Below, piece by piece: positions 1 through 11,845 of a stretch of 64,000 nucleotides of DNA; position 1 is the first letter of the stretch, and each line of letters begins with the position of its first letter. The translations under genes were made by a program, and so were the position numbers. Below the pieces are notes generated by a model, which did not search any database, had not been told where the DNA came from, and was given only the letters and a program-made list of their open reading frames with translations. The stretch comes from Ciborinia camelliae (Eukaryota > Ascomycota > Leotiomycetes > Helotiales > Sclerotiniaceae): the NCBI GenBank assembly GCA_025890175.1, contig JANPYM010000009.1:1799782-1863781 (forward strand), written 5' to 3'.

Positions 1-3000
1 CTGGGATGATGGGATGATGGGATAATGGTAAAATAGTAAAATAGTACCCCCAAAATTCCATCGTGATTGATCCCGCTCTCCTCGAAATATACATATAAAA
101 CCATCCATTAGCCACAACAAGACGAGTGTTCTGTTGTATTCTATATCCTATATCCTATATCCTATATCCTCGCCCCCAAATCCCCCCTCCATATTCGCTC
201 ACCACCAATACCTAATACCTCACTTATATAATGACATTCTCACTCACCCCCATCAACATCAACACCGACATATCCTCCATCCACAACTTCAATCCTCGAC
301 CAATCCATCCCAAAATATATCTAAAAGGCAAGTCACAAGTCGGTGGCCCCCCCGAGACCTTGAGGTGCGATGTTTTGATACCTTATTATAACCTGCGAGC
401 CGGTACGTCGATATCTGGAACGCTCATGAGTCATTTGTAAGGATACCTACCGGTGTTTAGGGCGGTGCGATATTAATGGTAGGGGAAATGTCGCTGATGG
501 AGAGAGGCTGAAAGGTTGGGAGGTTGGGATCATATATTTTTCCGCGGTCTTCCAGCTACGGATTTCGATGCAGTCGTAATACTCAAGCCGTCTCCTTCAA
601 TGCACATGATATGTGGTCCAGTCCATCCATCCATGGGTCAAGCTGAAAATGATTTTTGATCTGGGGCCTGAATACATGTAGGCAACCTATTTGGGTAATG
701 ATATTATGGACCTGATGGATTAATGGCTTGGGTTTAAATCGCCAGGGCTATCATAGGATGCTGGATTGGGAGTTGGGAGTTGGGAGTTGGGAGGATTATG
801 CTTCTTATTATCTTTTGAAAGTGTTGCGGTGATGGTTCACGTGGATGGTGGGTATGAGAGTGAGAGTGAGAGGAGTGCTGGGACTGGGGTTGCTGATGCT
901 GATGCTGGTGGATTGGGTGCGGGTAATGAATGGTACTGCGCTGCCTTCTTAAGCGCATTGTGTAGTACCATCGTTGAAATTTTGAGAATCTTTATGTTAT
1001 GGTTGTTCATATAAAGAAGATATTGAACTTGTTGTTATTGTGTATCGAGCTCAGTTCTATGGAACCATAGAACTTAGCTCGATGACTAAGCTAGTGTATG
1101 TAGAACTATTTTATATCAACTCAACAGAAGAAATAAGAGTTCCAGTAAACTGAAACTGCAGAGTCGGTGCTGTTTGTCGGTTCACCGTGTATTAGATCAT
1201 TCATTCATGTTTCAATTATATCCTTCGTGTTTTTTTGTCTACCTTGATTGAGCTAGAAAATCATTTATACCATATCTAGCTAGGTACTTAAACTAGCAAT
1301 TTAATATAATAGCCAGTATAAATAAAATCCCATCTTAACCACTTAATCCAGATCCCGAGGTCTATCCAAACGTTTTTCAGAACAATCGTAGAGTCAAATA
1401 ATCTATTGGATAGAATATTGAACAATGAATATATACCAATGATCAGGAGAATGAGAAAACTGAATTGTTTTACTATCTACCTACGTACTCATTTCTGACC
1501 TGCTATTTCCAATATTTCAGCAACGCAACGTTTTAGCGAGGAATTCTCCTTAGACGTAATAGGGGTCATCTGAGTATTGTAGAATTTGAGTTGGGATGAT
1601 ACTGTATTTTTCTATTTATGAAAAGTTATACAGAGTATATATTTAGTGCCTAGTAGATAAACACTTAAAATCTTCCCTTCTCTTGATTTCTTTTGAAAGC
1701 CTAGGAATTTTAAGGGGGTACCTACCACCTACCTTACCTACGTAGGTGCATGGGCTCAATATTTTCTGACCGCCCTGGTTCGTAAGGAAGGATCCATTTG
1801 TATAGGCAGAATGATTGAGTTCCAGACAATAATACCGTACAAAAGGGGGCGAGACAAAAAATCGGTTAGACAGATAGATATATAGTAGTACCTACCTTAT
1901 AGGAGATTCATACGTACGCACAAATACCAACCTTACCTTACCTTACCTCCGCAGGTAGATATTCAAGACTTAAGTGTGGCTGAGATTAACATGCGTGGCT
2001 GATACTCTCGAAGATGTTTTTAGAGTTCGGTGTATATACCAATTAGGTAGGTGTTAGATTTCAATTGTCTAGGGAGAACCCAGTAGGTCAAGCTATAGAG
2101 TTTGTTACTTTCATTTGATGATTGGTTATGTAATGGTATAATTGGATACGAAAAGTCGATCGAAATTTCAAAACCATGGTTTGAGTTTGAGTTGGCAGTT
2201 TGAGTTTGGGTTTATGGGTTGGTTCGGCATTACACGCAGGTATACTATATTACCATGAGAATAATCGAGATGCTTTCTTTGCCTTTTCCCAATCAATATT
2301 CGAAAATTCTAGAATAATTGGAATTTGCATTTGGGGTTTGATATATATATGCTAATAGCCCGGGAACGAATATGCTAAGATATCTTTATCGACGCTCAAG
2401 ATTTGGTTGTATTTATGTAAAAAAAAACAAAGGCTTGAGAATTTCAAATCAGATTCGTAAATTGGATATTTACTGAGCGATAGATAGATGATTTCAAAGT
2501 TTGATCCAAAATCTTTGCTATTTTTCCAAATTGGATTCACTTTGAACTGGATGCCAAACGGGCTCTAAGTCAATTGGAACCACGGCAAAATCCCTCTATC
2601 AGGAATCAGGATGCTTTCTTAGAGTCACAAATAAGAATATCGAAGGGTATCCTTATAAAACATGCTTCCAAGAAGCAATATCATATGTCATTTTCGCAAA
2701 TCTTTCCCGATCTGGGATACTAGTAATTGGTAATTGGCTCAAGCAAAAGACTGTAAAATCATTGGATCGGATCGAATTATAGCTCACGGATAATCCTTAT
2801 AGAGGGTAGCGAAATAAGAATATAGAATATTTTATTATCTCATTTTCAATAAAACCGAAAGTTTTATTTTAGAATAAGAGTTATCCGTATAGGGGGAGGG
2901 GTGATCATTATATAGGGGCTTCGCTGAATTCAACTCGGATTAGAATTCGAGTTTATAATTCCAGCGTCCAAAGTAGAGAATTATAAATGAAATTTAAATC

Positions 3001-3263
3001 GTCGAATAAAACTTAAAGCTTCATTGGGATATTAGATTGCTTCTTTTGCATAATCTGGAAATCTGAATGTTCAAATAAGGATTTGGGAAGTGGACACTAA
3101 CTACTAATTTTGGCTCCACTTTTGAAACCCGACTTATTATAAGGCTGGACCCCCAGCGGGCTTTAACTGGAAGGTACTACCTATCTCCAACCCAACTTTT
3201 GAACATCTCAACTTCAAAAATTAGTCTAACCTCCGATAATTATTTATCCTTCATCAATCCATC
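1..3263. other. Gene-free left flank with short tandem repeats
   Basis: I see no convincing gene here; the open frames are short and rich in His, Ser, Pro and Gln as expected from simple repeats. It holds a CTATATC tandem repeat near 141-170, a GGGAGTT repeat near 766-794, several AGGT/ACCT-rich stretches (about 1720-1750 and 1890-1960), and a near-perfect palindrome at 1045-1082 listed separately. A TATA-like TTATTATAAGG lies near 3134-3144, about 120 bp upstream of the next gene. Confidence 0.6.
1045..1082. repeat. 38-bp near-perfect palindrome
   Basis: Two 18-bp arms, beginning TCGAGCT and reaching TTCTATGG, are inverted around a central AA with one mismatch. The right arm core CCATAGAACTTAGCTC recurs exactly near 34690-34705, where another AGTTCT/AGAACT inverted pair is present. 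It may be the footprint of a miniature inverted-repeat element, but I cannot define ends or a target duplication. Confidence 0.6.
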
Positions 3264-3743
3264 ATGAAGTTCTTCACCGTCTTCCCAGCGCTCATTGCTG
3301 CCCTCTCCGCCACCGCTTGCGCCACCGTTGACCCCGCAGCCGCCTGCTACAACACTCCGCTCCCTGCCCTCAAACCGGCCACCAGCCCCGCCCGTTCCAT
3401 CCCATGGGGAAGCCCAGTCTACCAGCTCCCCAACGGCAGCACGTGCTGTTCCTCGATCGCCGAAGTCCGCGCCGGCATCAACGTTATCAATGATCAAATC
3501 ATTGACCTCTTGGCTCAAAGAGCGGCCTATGTAAGAGAAGCCACGAGATTCAAGGGGACCGTCGATTCGGTCGATGTCCCGGCTAGAAACAAAGAGGTTA
3601 TTGAGGGCGCCGTGGCAAAGGCCAAGGCTATGAATGCTAGTGGGTCGGGCCTCAAATTGCCAGAAAACATTGTTAGAGGTGTTTTTGAGGCTATTATTGC
3701 TCAAAATGTGCCATTTGAGAAGTGTGTTTTCCAAAGTTATTAA
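3264..3743 (+). CDS. Secreted AroQ-type chorismate mutase family protein
   Basis: A complete single-exon protein of 159 residues. Residues 1 to about 20 form a typical cleavable signal peptide (MKFFTVFPALIAALSATA). The rest matches the short all-helical AroQ fold shared by chorismate mutase and isochorismate pyruvate-lyase. By alignment to the E. coli domain, Arg69, Arg86 and Lys97 fall at the active-site positions Arg11, Arg28 and Lys39; Asp104 and Arg108 lie near Asp48/Arg51; Glu152 falls where E. coli has Gln88, as in yeast mutase. Cys28, Cys61, Cys62 and Cys154 could form disulphides in a secreted protein. Chorismate mutase converts chorismate to prephenate. Secreted fungal versions are considered host-directed effectors, but that role is inference here. 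Its 5' half is clearly more G+C-rich than the spacers. The start is the first ATG and gives the signal peptide. A plain fold relative without mutase activity is possible. Confidence 0.85.
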   Translation: MKFFTVFPALIAALSATACATVDPAAACYNTPLPALKPATSPARSIPWGSPVYQLPNGSTCCSSIAEVRAGINVINDQIIDLLAQRAAYVREATRFKGTVDSVDVPARNKEVIEGAVAKAKAMNASGSGLKLPENIVRGVFEAIIAQNVPFEKCVFQSY

Positions 3744-6488
3744 GGAGAGATGCATGATTGACTGGGGCAATATATGGGCCAAGATGGGAGTGGACATGAG
3801 TGTAACTTGGAATACTGGACCAATTCTCCATTCTACACATCAGGAGTTAGATACGAATTCGGGCCCGTTTGGATCGATTTTTTATTTTGTGGGCAATATA
3901 AATTTGGGCAATGAATTTAGCCTAAATTTATAGTTTCATATACAATATTGATTATATTTTGTAAACAAAAACTAATCAAATCTTTATTAAAGATTTAGCA
4001 AAATTATTATACAAATTTAAATATTTTATAATAATTATAAATCCATATTTTATAAAACTGATATTGTAAATATTAATGTTCGATAAATCACATTTGTAAG
4101 TTATAATATTATAATGATATTAATTCTTACTATAATTAATTTTGTTAACAATATTTGCGTTCGAATCGATTTATATTGTTTACAAATATACACAACATCG
4201 ATTCAAAAAAGCAATCCGAACGTGCTCGAAGTGCAGTTGATGGAAACGGATGAAAGTTGGGATAGCGTTGCAAATCCGAATAGGACGTCAAGCGTATATG
4301 ACCGTCACCGACGGTATTAATAGACAAATGGATCCTTATCTACTGTTATATACTCTTAGGAATGCGGTATTGCCACATTCAACATTTTTGAGGATATATT
4401 TTCTAAAATAATTTATATATATACAATTTACTATTCTTTCCCCACATCAAATAAAATAAAGTTTATAGAGAGGTTGATCATGTGGCGTAATTGACGGCCG
4501 ACATCGATATTTGGGCTCTACACGATGGCTACAAATGGGGTTGATCGAAATGTCGTATTTTTCACAACCCTAAGTTGAGATGCTGTACCGATTCATATTT
4601 GTAGATATATGAGTCGATGCGGGGTAGAATATGAGGGAAGCATGTAGATAGAGAAATCGATAGAAGTCAAGTTAAGGTGTCGATTGGTTCAAAGCATAGA
4701 TGTGAAGTGGATATATAAATATATGTGAAAATGGATGGAAAGGCAGATACCCTCTCTGATGCTGTCAAAATGAATGGAAGGTAAAAGATTGTTCCAAAAG
4801 CTACAGATAAAAATGCGGGTGTATTTGGGAGAGGCTGTAGCAATGGTTGGTTATTTCCAACAAAATGAGAAGGTGGAAGTAAACAGCAGTAATAGGGGCG
4901 ATTGCGTCATCTCGGTGTATTAATACCTAGCTTAGGGTTTGGCCTATCTGCAGGCACACTTCTAGTTTTCAATCCATATTCTTCTTCTCCTAAACCACCC
5001 ACCTTTCTACAGAATGGCAAGATCTTGTGTGGGGAGATAAACAGATGCTTGTATTGATGCGGCACAGTGATATCAATATATACCTACGGACACCATAATC
5101 ACAAAATTCCTTCATAGAGACGCTAATACATATTAGAGACTTTGTCTTAGATTTCAACACCCAAAAGAAATCAACATTACTTAGTTGAATATCAGAAAAT
5201 CATAACATATAGCTTGTCTAAAAGAGATAAACTAGTTCTAGAGTAAAGATTCAATGCTAACTAACATACGGTAAAACTGGTTTGGGGTACTAAATATTTC
5301 TACCCAAGGTTATCATGGTCTCAGAGCTTCTCTAAACAGACCGTATATCATGTATTAACTACTGTCCTTTCACAGTCTCCGATGGAAACAACAATAAATA
5401 GTTTGATACAAAGAGATCTTTACATTTGCTTTGTCTTTTACCAGATACAGATGTGATAGCGAGTTGCGTATTAGACATCACTATCTACAGTTATCATGAC
5501 CTAGCTCCTTCGCTTAGGCTGCTGAAGTGTATTTAAGGGCTCGGTGGATTGGATTCAGCTTCTAATGCAAACAGCATTATTTGGTTGAATATAAGATGAT
5601 CATATGCTTCCTCTTACACAAGAGATAATTTTGCACTGAAACCTTCCTTCGCTTGTGTGTTCCTCAGTCTGGTTCATAATTATTACACAGTTGTCCTTTT
5701 CAAACAAGATTTACTACATCTCTTTCATGGTAGCATACTTTCTGCTCAATTTGCAGTGTTATTTATGCAGGTTACTTTTCTTTTTATCTAGGATCAATAA
5801 TCAAAAAGGAATCTTCACCATGTATATGCCATGTCCAATGCAGGTCTGATGCAAGTCAAAATACATATATACAACTCTAGGCGAGAAACACTTGCAGAAG
5901 TCTGCTAGCAATTGTTTTGAGTAAGATAACAAAAGTCTGCTTAGTATCTAAAATATATCAAGTTCTCGAATAGGAAGATATGGTTCATAAATATGTCCCA
6001 TGTCCAGAATAAATCTTCCATGGAGCAAGGCTCTTGATTAGGGAGCTGGTCTCAGTATAATGAAGCTCCTTCTATCATTTCTGAATACTTTGAATTATAT
6101 GAAATATAAATGAAAGATGGATTACACTCACAAGTAACTCACAATAAGCACCATATGTATCATATTTCTATTGATTCTTAAGTTGTGTCTGTATTACTCA
6201 TCGGTCTCCTTCTATTATGACTCTTCCCACCCAGGTCATTTTCAAACAAGCACTGGTACCACACAGCGCAAAATCTAAGATCTCCCGTATTTATCTCAGG
6301 TCTTCATAAGTATCTGTCTTGTGACATCTTAGCCATTGTTGAGTCGTGGAGAATGCGTGATAGCTGGATCTTTCCAGAGCCTGCTCCCAAGTCTCAAGCT
6401 CTCACGCAGTTGAAGTTGACTGCCCAAAAAACAAAGAATCGTCACTATTACTGATGTCTTTATCCCCCCCCAGCTCCTTACTTCCGTG
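3744..6488. other. Intergenic, with an A+T-rich patch
   Basis: No supported gene. Directly after the chorismate mutase gene, about 3890-4160 is markedly A+T-rich, and an imperfect inverted pair (TTCGAATCGAT near 4160-4170, ATCGATTC near 4197-4204) borders it. This could be a small degraded element, but no ends are definable. The remaining 2.3 kb shows no long open frame and no recognisable RNA gene. Confidence 0.5.
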
Positions 6489-7277
6489 TTATCCACCACT
6501 GCTTTCGTCCTCAATATCTTCCCTTTCCATTGGCTCCTCATCAATTCTAGCTTCCTCTTCACTACCTTCATCCTCCAATTCTTCGCTGACCACGTCGTCA
6601 TCACTATTCTCATCTTCAATACCCTCGTCTTCCTCCGGCTCCTCGTCGTCCCCATCATGACCTTCATCTTCAACAATCTTCTTCTCCCAACTATCAATAG
6701 ACCCAACTTCGACCATGATATCCAGCTGCAACTGGGGGAATTTATTCTCAGGCCCAGCTTCAAATAGCCAAGTGGGAACTCCATTAAGCTTGGTTCTCTC
6801 CTTTCGTCTTGCCTTGGCGAATGCATCTGGACGAGATTGTGCCTTCTCAATGACCTTGATCTTCTTGAAGGTGGGTCTGGCCTTGAATATTTGCATTGTC
6901 CTGACTTGCTTTTGACGCCTATTAAGTTCGAGATGGGCTGCCGACCATTCTACAAACTCCACTTGTTGATTTATATCCAAGTCGTGTTTGGTCGTATACA
7001 TGAGGGTTTCTCGGAAGCTTGAGCTCCAATTTTCGATGTTGGACATGCGATAAAAGGAAGCCCAAGGACTATTGAGGCTTGCGGTGAAGTGTGAGCAGTC
7101 GCTAACCGCGATGCGAGAGACTTTGATGGCCTTCATCACTTTGCACATGAATTTGAAGGCTTCCGGTGTCCGTTCGTGTTCCATGATAGGACATAGCCGG
7201 TCTAACTTTGGATTGAACCACAAGTCTTTGAGGAGCGCAAGTGGTCCGGTGTATCCTCCAAGTTTTGCAAGGTGTGC
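6489..7277 (-). pseudogene. 5'-truncated 2EXR-domain gene with acidic tail
   Basis: An open stretch of 262 codons matches the middle and C-terminal parts of the intact neighbour at 8034-9011. It has the WFNPKLDRLCP motif (compare WLNPAIDRFCP), the SRIAVSD segment (compare SKIAVSD) and the GVPTWLF motif near the end of the family domain (compare KVPQWLF). The N-terminal 2EXR half, including the LPxE..IW helix, is missing: upstream, an in-frame TAG occurs at 7278-7280 and the homology stops where ~199-bp tandem repeats begin. After the family domain the frame continues into about 55 residues rich in Glu and Asp that no other copy here has. The TAG could instead be part of a splice acceptor, but I found no upstream exon with the lost motif. 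A shorter protein could start at an internal Met. I call it a truncated gene rather than a functional one. Confidence 0.7.
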
Positions 7278-7334
7278 CTAGATCGTCATACAGCCAGGAA
7301 ATGTGGCCCATCCTGATTACTGGAAATTTGCCAG

Positions 7335-7830
7335 TACGGGGCTAAGCGAGGTGTTCAAGAACTTGCGCAGTTGATTACGTAGCAATAATTTCTACCGCAT
7401 TGTCTAGGTTACTTAAAAGGGGTGATCTAACTCGCGCAAAGTAGGCCGCGTGATATGACCTCCAACCGTATCTCCAAGCTGTTTTTTTAAGTGACTCTAT
7501 CTTGAATGATCCAACGGCCTCAGATTTTCGTTTCTGGCGCTAGGCGAAGTTTCTACGAACTTGCGCAGTCGCTTAGTTAGCAATTCTTTATACCGTATTA
7601 CTTAGTTTATTGAAAAAGAGGATAATCTAACTTACGCGAAGTGGGCTACTGAATACAGCCCTCAAACCTATCTCCAAGACTTTTGCTTAAGCAACTCTAT
7701 CTTATACGGTTGAGCTGCCGGAGACGTGCGTTTTTGGCGTTTAGCGAAGTGTTCATAAACTTGCGCAGCTGTTTGCCTTGAGCTAGCTGTAATGTATTGT
7801 CAATGTGACACTAGACCGTATCTCCAAGTC
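7335..7830. repeat. Three degenerate ~199-bp tandem repeats
   Basis: The anchor ACTTGCGCAG occurs at 7361, 7559 and 7759 (spacing 198 and 200), each time preceded by a GCGAAGT/GCGAGGT-like block and TTC. A second anchor, ATCTCCAAG, occurs near 7470, 7670 and 7820, so the third unit has lost about 50 bp. The units are clearly diverged. They fill the gap between the truncated and the intact 2EXR genes, and the left edge coincides with the point where the truncated gene loses homology. I see no coding capacity. Confidence 0.8.
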
Positions 7831-8033
7831 TTTTGGGAATAAATATGCTCATCTGGTAGAGATCAGGTTCTCAAAATTTCTTGAACATACAATCTCTTCT
7901 GAAAACACATCTCCATTACTTAACTACCAATTTTCAAAAGCATCCTCCCTCGACGATTTGACGCAATTTTCAGACTTCCATCAAACCTTCTATCTACTGG
8001 AGATCATCTTGACAGAAAGTTAATCCAGTAGCC

Positions 8034-9011
8034 ATGCAGCTCCGATCTGGTAAAACCATCAACGCGGGGAATAGTTCTGGTGCCTTGGCGAGTTTGTCAT
8101 CAGCTTCATCAAATGCGACCGACCAAGCTCCCGTCTACTCCTCGGAAGGCATCTTGAAAACATTTACTATCTTCAAATCTCTCCCTCGGGAGCTCCAGAT
8201 CATGATTTGGAGAAGAGCAGTTGATTCAAATCCACGAAATGTACCAGTCGAAATCATGCCACATATAGGCCCAGGAGGATTTCAATTTCAAAACAATATT
8301 CCAATTCCGGAATGCTTCCTTGCCTGCAAGGACTACTACGAAGAAGCCGAAAGACGCTACAGTGTACTAGGCCATCGTCTCAGGGCCAACGATATGTCAC
8401 TGGTGCAACATGTTCACCCAAACCTTTGGCTCAACCCTGCAATTGACAGGTTCTGTCCCGTTGGTCACTGGGACCCACAAATGTTTGAGGTCGGCCTCAA
8501 ACTATTCTTCGACGTTCTCCAAGTATCAAAGATTGCTGTCAGTGATGACACCATCGAGCTTCCAACATACAACGAGTATTCATGGAAGACATACTTCCAC
8601 AAGCAAAGAATTGACGAATGGAGCCCACACATCCAGGACATCTTTATTTACATCACAACCAAAAAACTGGACGCTGATGCAGAGCCGTCTTTTGAGCTCA
8701 GAAAAGATTCTTTCTACTTTCCTGCCGTCTTTCTCAATCGCAGACATTGGCAACATACAGAAGCAGCTATAAGGGCTTTCGAGAAGATTTCAAGATTGAA
8801 TGAGAAGCAGCATGAGGAAGATGAAGTAGCTAAAATGGAAGGTAGACCTAGAGTCAAAGCCGCCAAAGTCCCTCAATGGCTGTTTGACTTTGGGGACCCC
8901 TGGTCGGTCCCCCACCTTCAGGCAATGATTGAGGCTGGTACTCTGGATCGGTCACATCGTCCTCCCGGGTGGTTTGATAGAGTTCTAGATGATCATTTTC
9001 TGGATGAGTGA
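8034..9011 (+). CDS. 2EXR-domain protein, subfamily A
   Basis: A complete single-exon protein of 325 residues. 2EXR is a fungal domain of unknown function, typically with an N-terminal LPxEIRxxIW-like helix and a later ExR-type helix. Here a Ser/Ala/Asn-rich leader of about 40 residues is followed by LPRELQIMIW at 50-59, an EEAERR segment near 103-108 and the NPAIDRFCP motif near 134-142. The C-terminal part carries KVPQWLFDF near residue 290, shared with the copies at 6489, 35988 and 38173. There is no signal peptide or membrane segment, so a cytosolic or nuclear protein is likely. The start ATG is followed by polar sequence and lies about 200 bp beyond the tandem repeats. It is the intact member of a head-to-head pair. 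No biochemical function can be assigned. Confidence 0.85.
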   Translation: MQLRSGKTINAGNSSGALASLSSASSNATDQAPVYSSEGILKTFTIFKSLPRELQIMIWRRAVDSNPRNVPVEIMPHIGPGGFQFQNNIPIPECFLACKDYYEEAERRYSVLGHRLRANDMSLVQHVHPNLWLNPAIDRFCPVGHWDPQMFEVGLKLFFDVLQVSKIAVSDDTIELPTYNEYSWKTYFHKQRIDEWSPHIQDIFIYITTKKLDADAEPSFELRKDSFYFPAVFLNRRHWQHTEAAIRAFEKISRLNEKQHEEDEVAKMEGRPRVKAAKVPQWLFDFGDPWSVPHLQAMIEAGTLDRSHRPPGWFDRVLDDHFLDE

Positions 9012-9708
9012 TTTGGTAACAGCTACCAGTATCGCTATTGACAATTATGGGGGTATTCGGTCACGTGTGGTGCAGTTATCAAGGATAGTTATGAAAATAG
9101 AGGAGTTTATGCATATGGATGTGTCAGCGGACGAACATTTGGGGAAAGGATACATGAGGGGAAGACTAAGTGGGGGATAAATTACTGAAAAAGGAAGAAA
9201 TAAGGAAAGATAATAATTAAAAGAGAGGTTTACGAAGTGGCTGGGCGAGAATAGCAAAATAAAATCATTCATCTACAACTCTATGGCTCCATGTGACCGT
9301 GACTATGCATGTGTTGAAATTGGATCAGTAATTATGACGAGTATCATGTTGATCTACCTCTACTCAACTCAGTTATCATACAGTAGCTAGTAACTATCAT
9401 TAAAGAGAACCTTCAATTTAAGGATATGCCAAGGTAGTTAAGTTGGAACTTGAAAGCTATAGATAAATATGTAGCCATTCGTATAAGTTATGCAGATAAC
9501 ACCTAGCGTTCATACTCAATAATCGATTAGGTAGAATATTAACATAGAATACAAGAAAATATCGGTTATTCACACAGGTCACGAAAAGTGATGAGAGCTT
9601 TGTTCACACAGATAAGAGGGGTAAATACATATCTTAAGAAACCAAGGAATTCAAAGCGGTCATGGTGTCTCTCTCACCCTTATAACCATTTCCTGTGATT
9701 GCTAGTAC
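9012..9708. other. Intergenic, up to the transposon block
   Basis: No gene seen. The last bases, GATTGCTA at 9697-9704, form the left half of a probable target-site duplication whose right half is at 31886-31893. Confidence 0.5.
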
Positions 9709-10715
9709 CAGGGTTGGGCACAGGGTAGGGTATACCCGGGGTAACCCGGAGTAAAACCGGATAGGTAATCATTTTGTTTTCTTTTTATAAGATAAAATCA
9801 TTATTTAGTAAAATATTCAAAAGTATAAATATATTTGTGAGTATATATTATATAGAGTATATATATAATAATATAATAATAATAGATATAATATAATTTT
9901 AAAATATTAATATTTTATTATAATTAATAAATTTAAATAAAAAAAAATAAAAATATATTATTTTTGTTTATTTTATTAAATTATTTTTAATTAATTTTTT
10001 ATAATTATATAATTTTTTATATAATATATTGTTTTTGTTATTTTTCGAACTTTTTTTTTTTTAATTTTTTTAATATATTATTCTTCAAATATTAATTTAA
10101 AAATTATAATTATTTTTTTAATATTAATATTGCTATTATTATTATTAAAATTTATATTAATAATTTTAATATTATTTTTTTTATTTTTTATTTCAAAAAA
10201 CTTTTTTTATGTTTACAAATATAGAATATATTTAATAATATTATTAAAAAGTTTAGTTTAATATTTAATAATTAATAAATTTATTGTATTAAATATGTAT
10301 TTCAAAAATACTAAAATAGTAGGAATAATAAAATAATTTTTTTATATTTGAAAAAATATTAGGAAAATATATTAATATTTTATTTATTATTTAATAATAT
10401 TTTTGTATAAATTGTTAATACAAAAGATGTAAAATAAAAAATTATATTGATTTAATTTCAATTTAATGATTGATATTTATGTAGTATTAAATAATATAAT
10501 TTGATTAAAATTAGTATATAAATTAGTATTAAAATCATTTTTTGTAATAGAAATTATATTTTTAAATATATTATTATTATATTTTTTTTTAATCTTTTAT
10601 TTATTATAAATTCGAATTTTGTTGGCTCGATTTTTGTATTTTGTAAATACATTTTTGATATATTGATATACTTTATAATATAATATCGATTTAATATTAT
10701 TATTTATTTTAAATA

Positions 10716-11090
10716 TGTTGCAAGTCGTACAGGTCACATGCTACGCATATGCAGGGGTATATGCGTGGCGCAGGGAACGTAGGCTAGGTTCTAGATCATG
10801 ATTAATTAATTAAATAAGAGATAAGCGTATTATATTATATATATATACAGTAGAATAGTATTTTTGATTCTACTGATTATATTAATTGAAAATCATAGTA
10901 TCGAAAATGAAATGCCCCACTATATTGCTTTTTCCAATGGAAAATCGAACAAAGAATCAACCTTTCCTAATGCGGCGTTTCGAATTCTGAAAGAACCCTG
11001 TACGATTCGAATGATCGTACTAGGCACGTGTTCGCGTAGTTCGTACTACCGTACCGTACATTTAATTATACCCTGTATAATTAAATAAAT
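10716..11090. other. Moderate-G+C island within the A+T block
   Basis: About 375 bp stand out from surrounding sequence that is nearly all A and T. It contains TGTTGCAAGTCGTACAGG at its left edge and TGCGTGGCGCAGGG, CACGTG-type and GTACCGTAC segments. It could be a short repeat that escaped RIP, or a piece of an LTR, but I find no matching end. A 74-codon open frame inside (10864-11088) has no family features. Confidence 0.4.
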
Positions 11091-11371
11091 ATATAATTTA
11101 TTAATTATTTAATTAATTAATTAATTTATTTAATTAAATAAATAAATTATATAATTAATTATATAATTAATTAAGAGATAGGTATTATATATTTAATTAA
11201 AATACAATAAAATAAATATTTGATTAAATTAAATTTGAAACGAAAATTGAGGATAATAACGATTTAGGAATAATATGTATTTATAATTTTATTATAATAT
11301 TTATTAAGAATTTGAAAAATAATTAAAGTAATAATTTGAAAAATAAAATAATTTGTATTTATTGATATTTT

Positions 11372-11618
11372 TGTTGGTATCAACGTGGTTTCAAAGTGTA
11401 AAGTACTTTCAGTCTATAGTGTGTATATTGATAATCTCTAATTAATGAAGCTATACTAGAGTAAATGATTATATAGAGGTCTAGTGCTGTACTAGAACGT
11501 ACTAGGACGCACTAGGCGTTCTAGTAGGTTCGCGATGCTAGTCGAACCGTCACGTGCCTGATCACGTGCTAGTCACGTGCAGGTCACGTGACCGGTAGGT
11601 CACATGATTTTCCCAACA
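11372..11618 (-). mobile_element. Solo LTR, 247 bp, TSD ATTTT
   Basis: It begins TGTTGG and ends CCAACA, the inverted ends expected of an LTR, and both flanks carry ATTTT (11367-11371 and 11619-11623). On the minus strand it has a row of CACGTG motifs near its start and a CTATATAA box about 180 bp in, as in a transcribed LTR. No internal region is attached, so it is a solo LTR left by recombination. The A+T-rich flanks make a chance ATTTT match easier, but the TG..CA ends support the call. Confidence 0.75.
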
Positions 11619-11845
11619 ATTTTATATATTTGTTAAATAAAAAGAATGTAGATAGAAATTATATTTTAAAATATAGAATAAAAATTAATTTATATTTTTA
11701 TAATAAATAAATAAAAATATTTAAAAAAATATTTTAATTTGATTAATATTATTTAATTATTATTAAAAAAAATTAAATTTTTTTTAATCGATTTATTTTA
11801 TATTTGTATAATTAATATTATAATGATAGATATTTATTAACATAA

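Noticed and set aside
3240..3797. Long open frame on the minus strand opposite the chorismate mutase gene
   Set aside because: It has no family features, while the plus-strand frame has a signal peptide and catalytic residues. The antisense frame is a by-product of G+C-rich codons.
10864..11088. 74-codon open frame in the island within the A+T block
   Set aside because: No homology I recognise, no promoter or intron signals, and it lies in a repeat-derived region.
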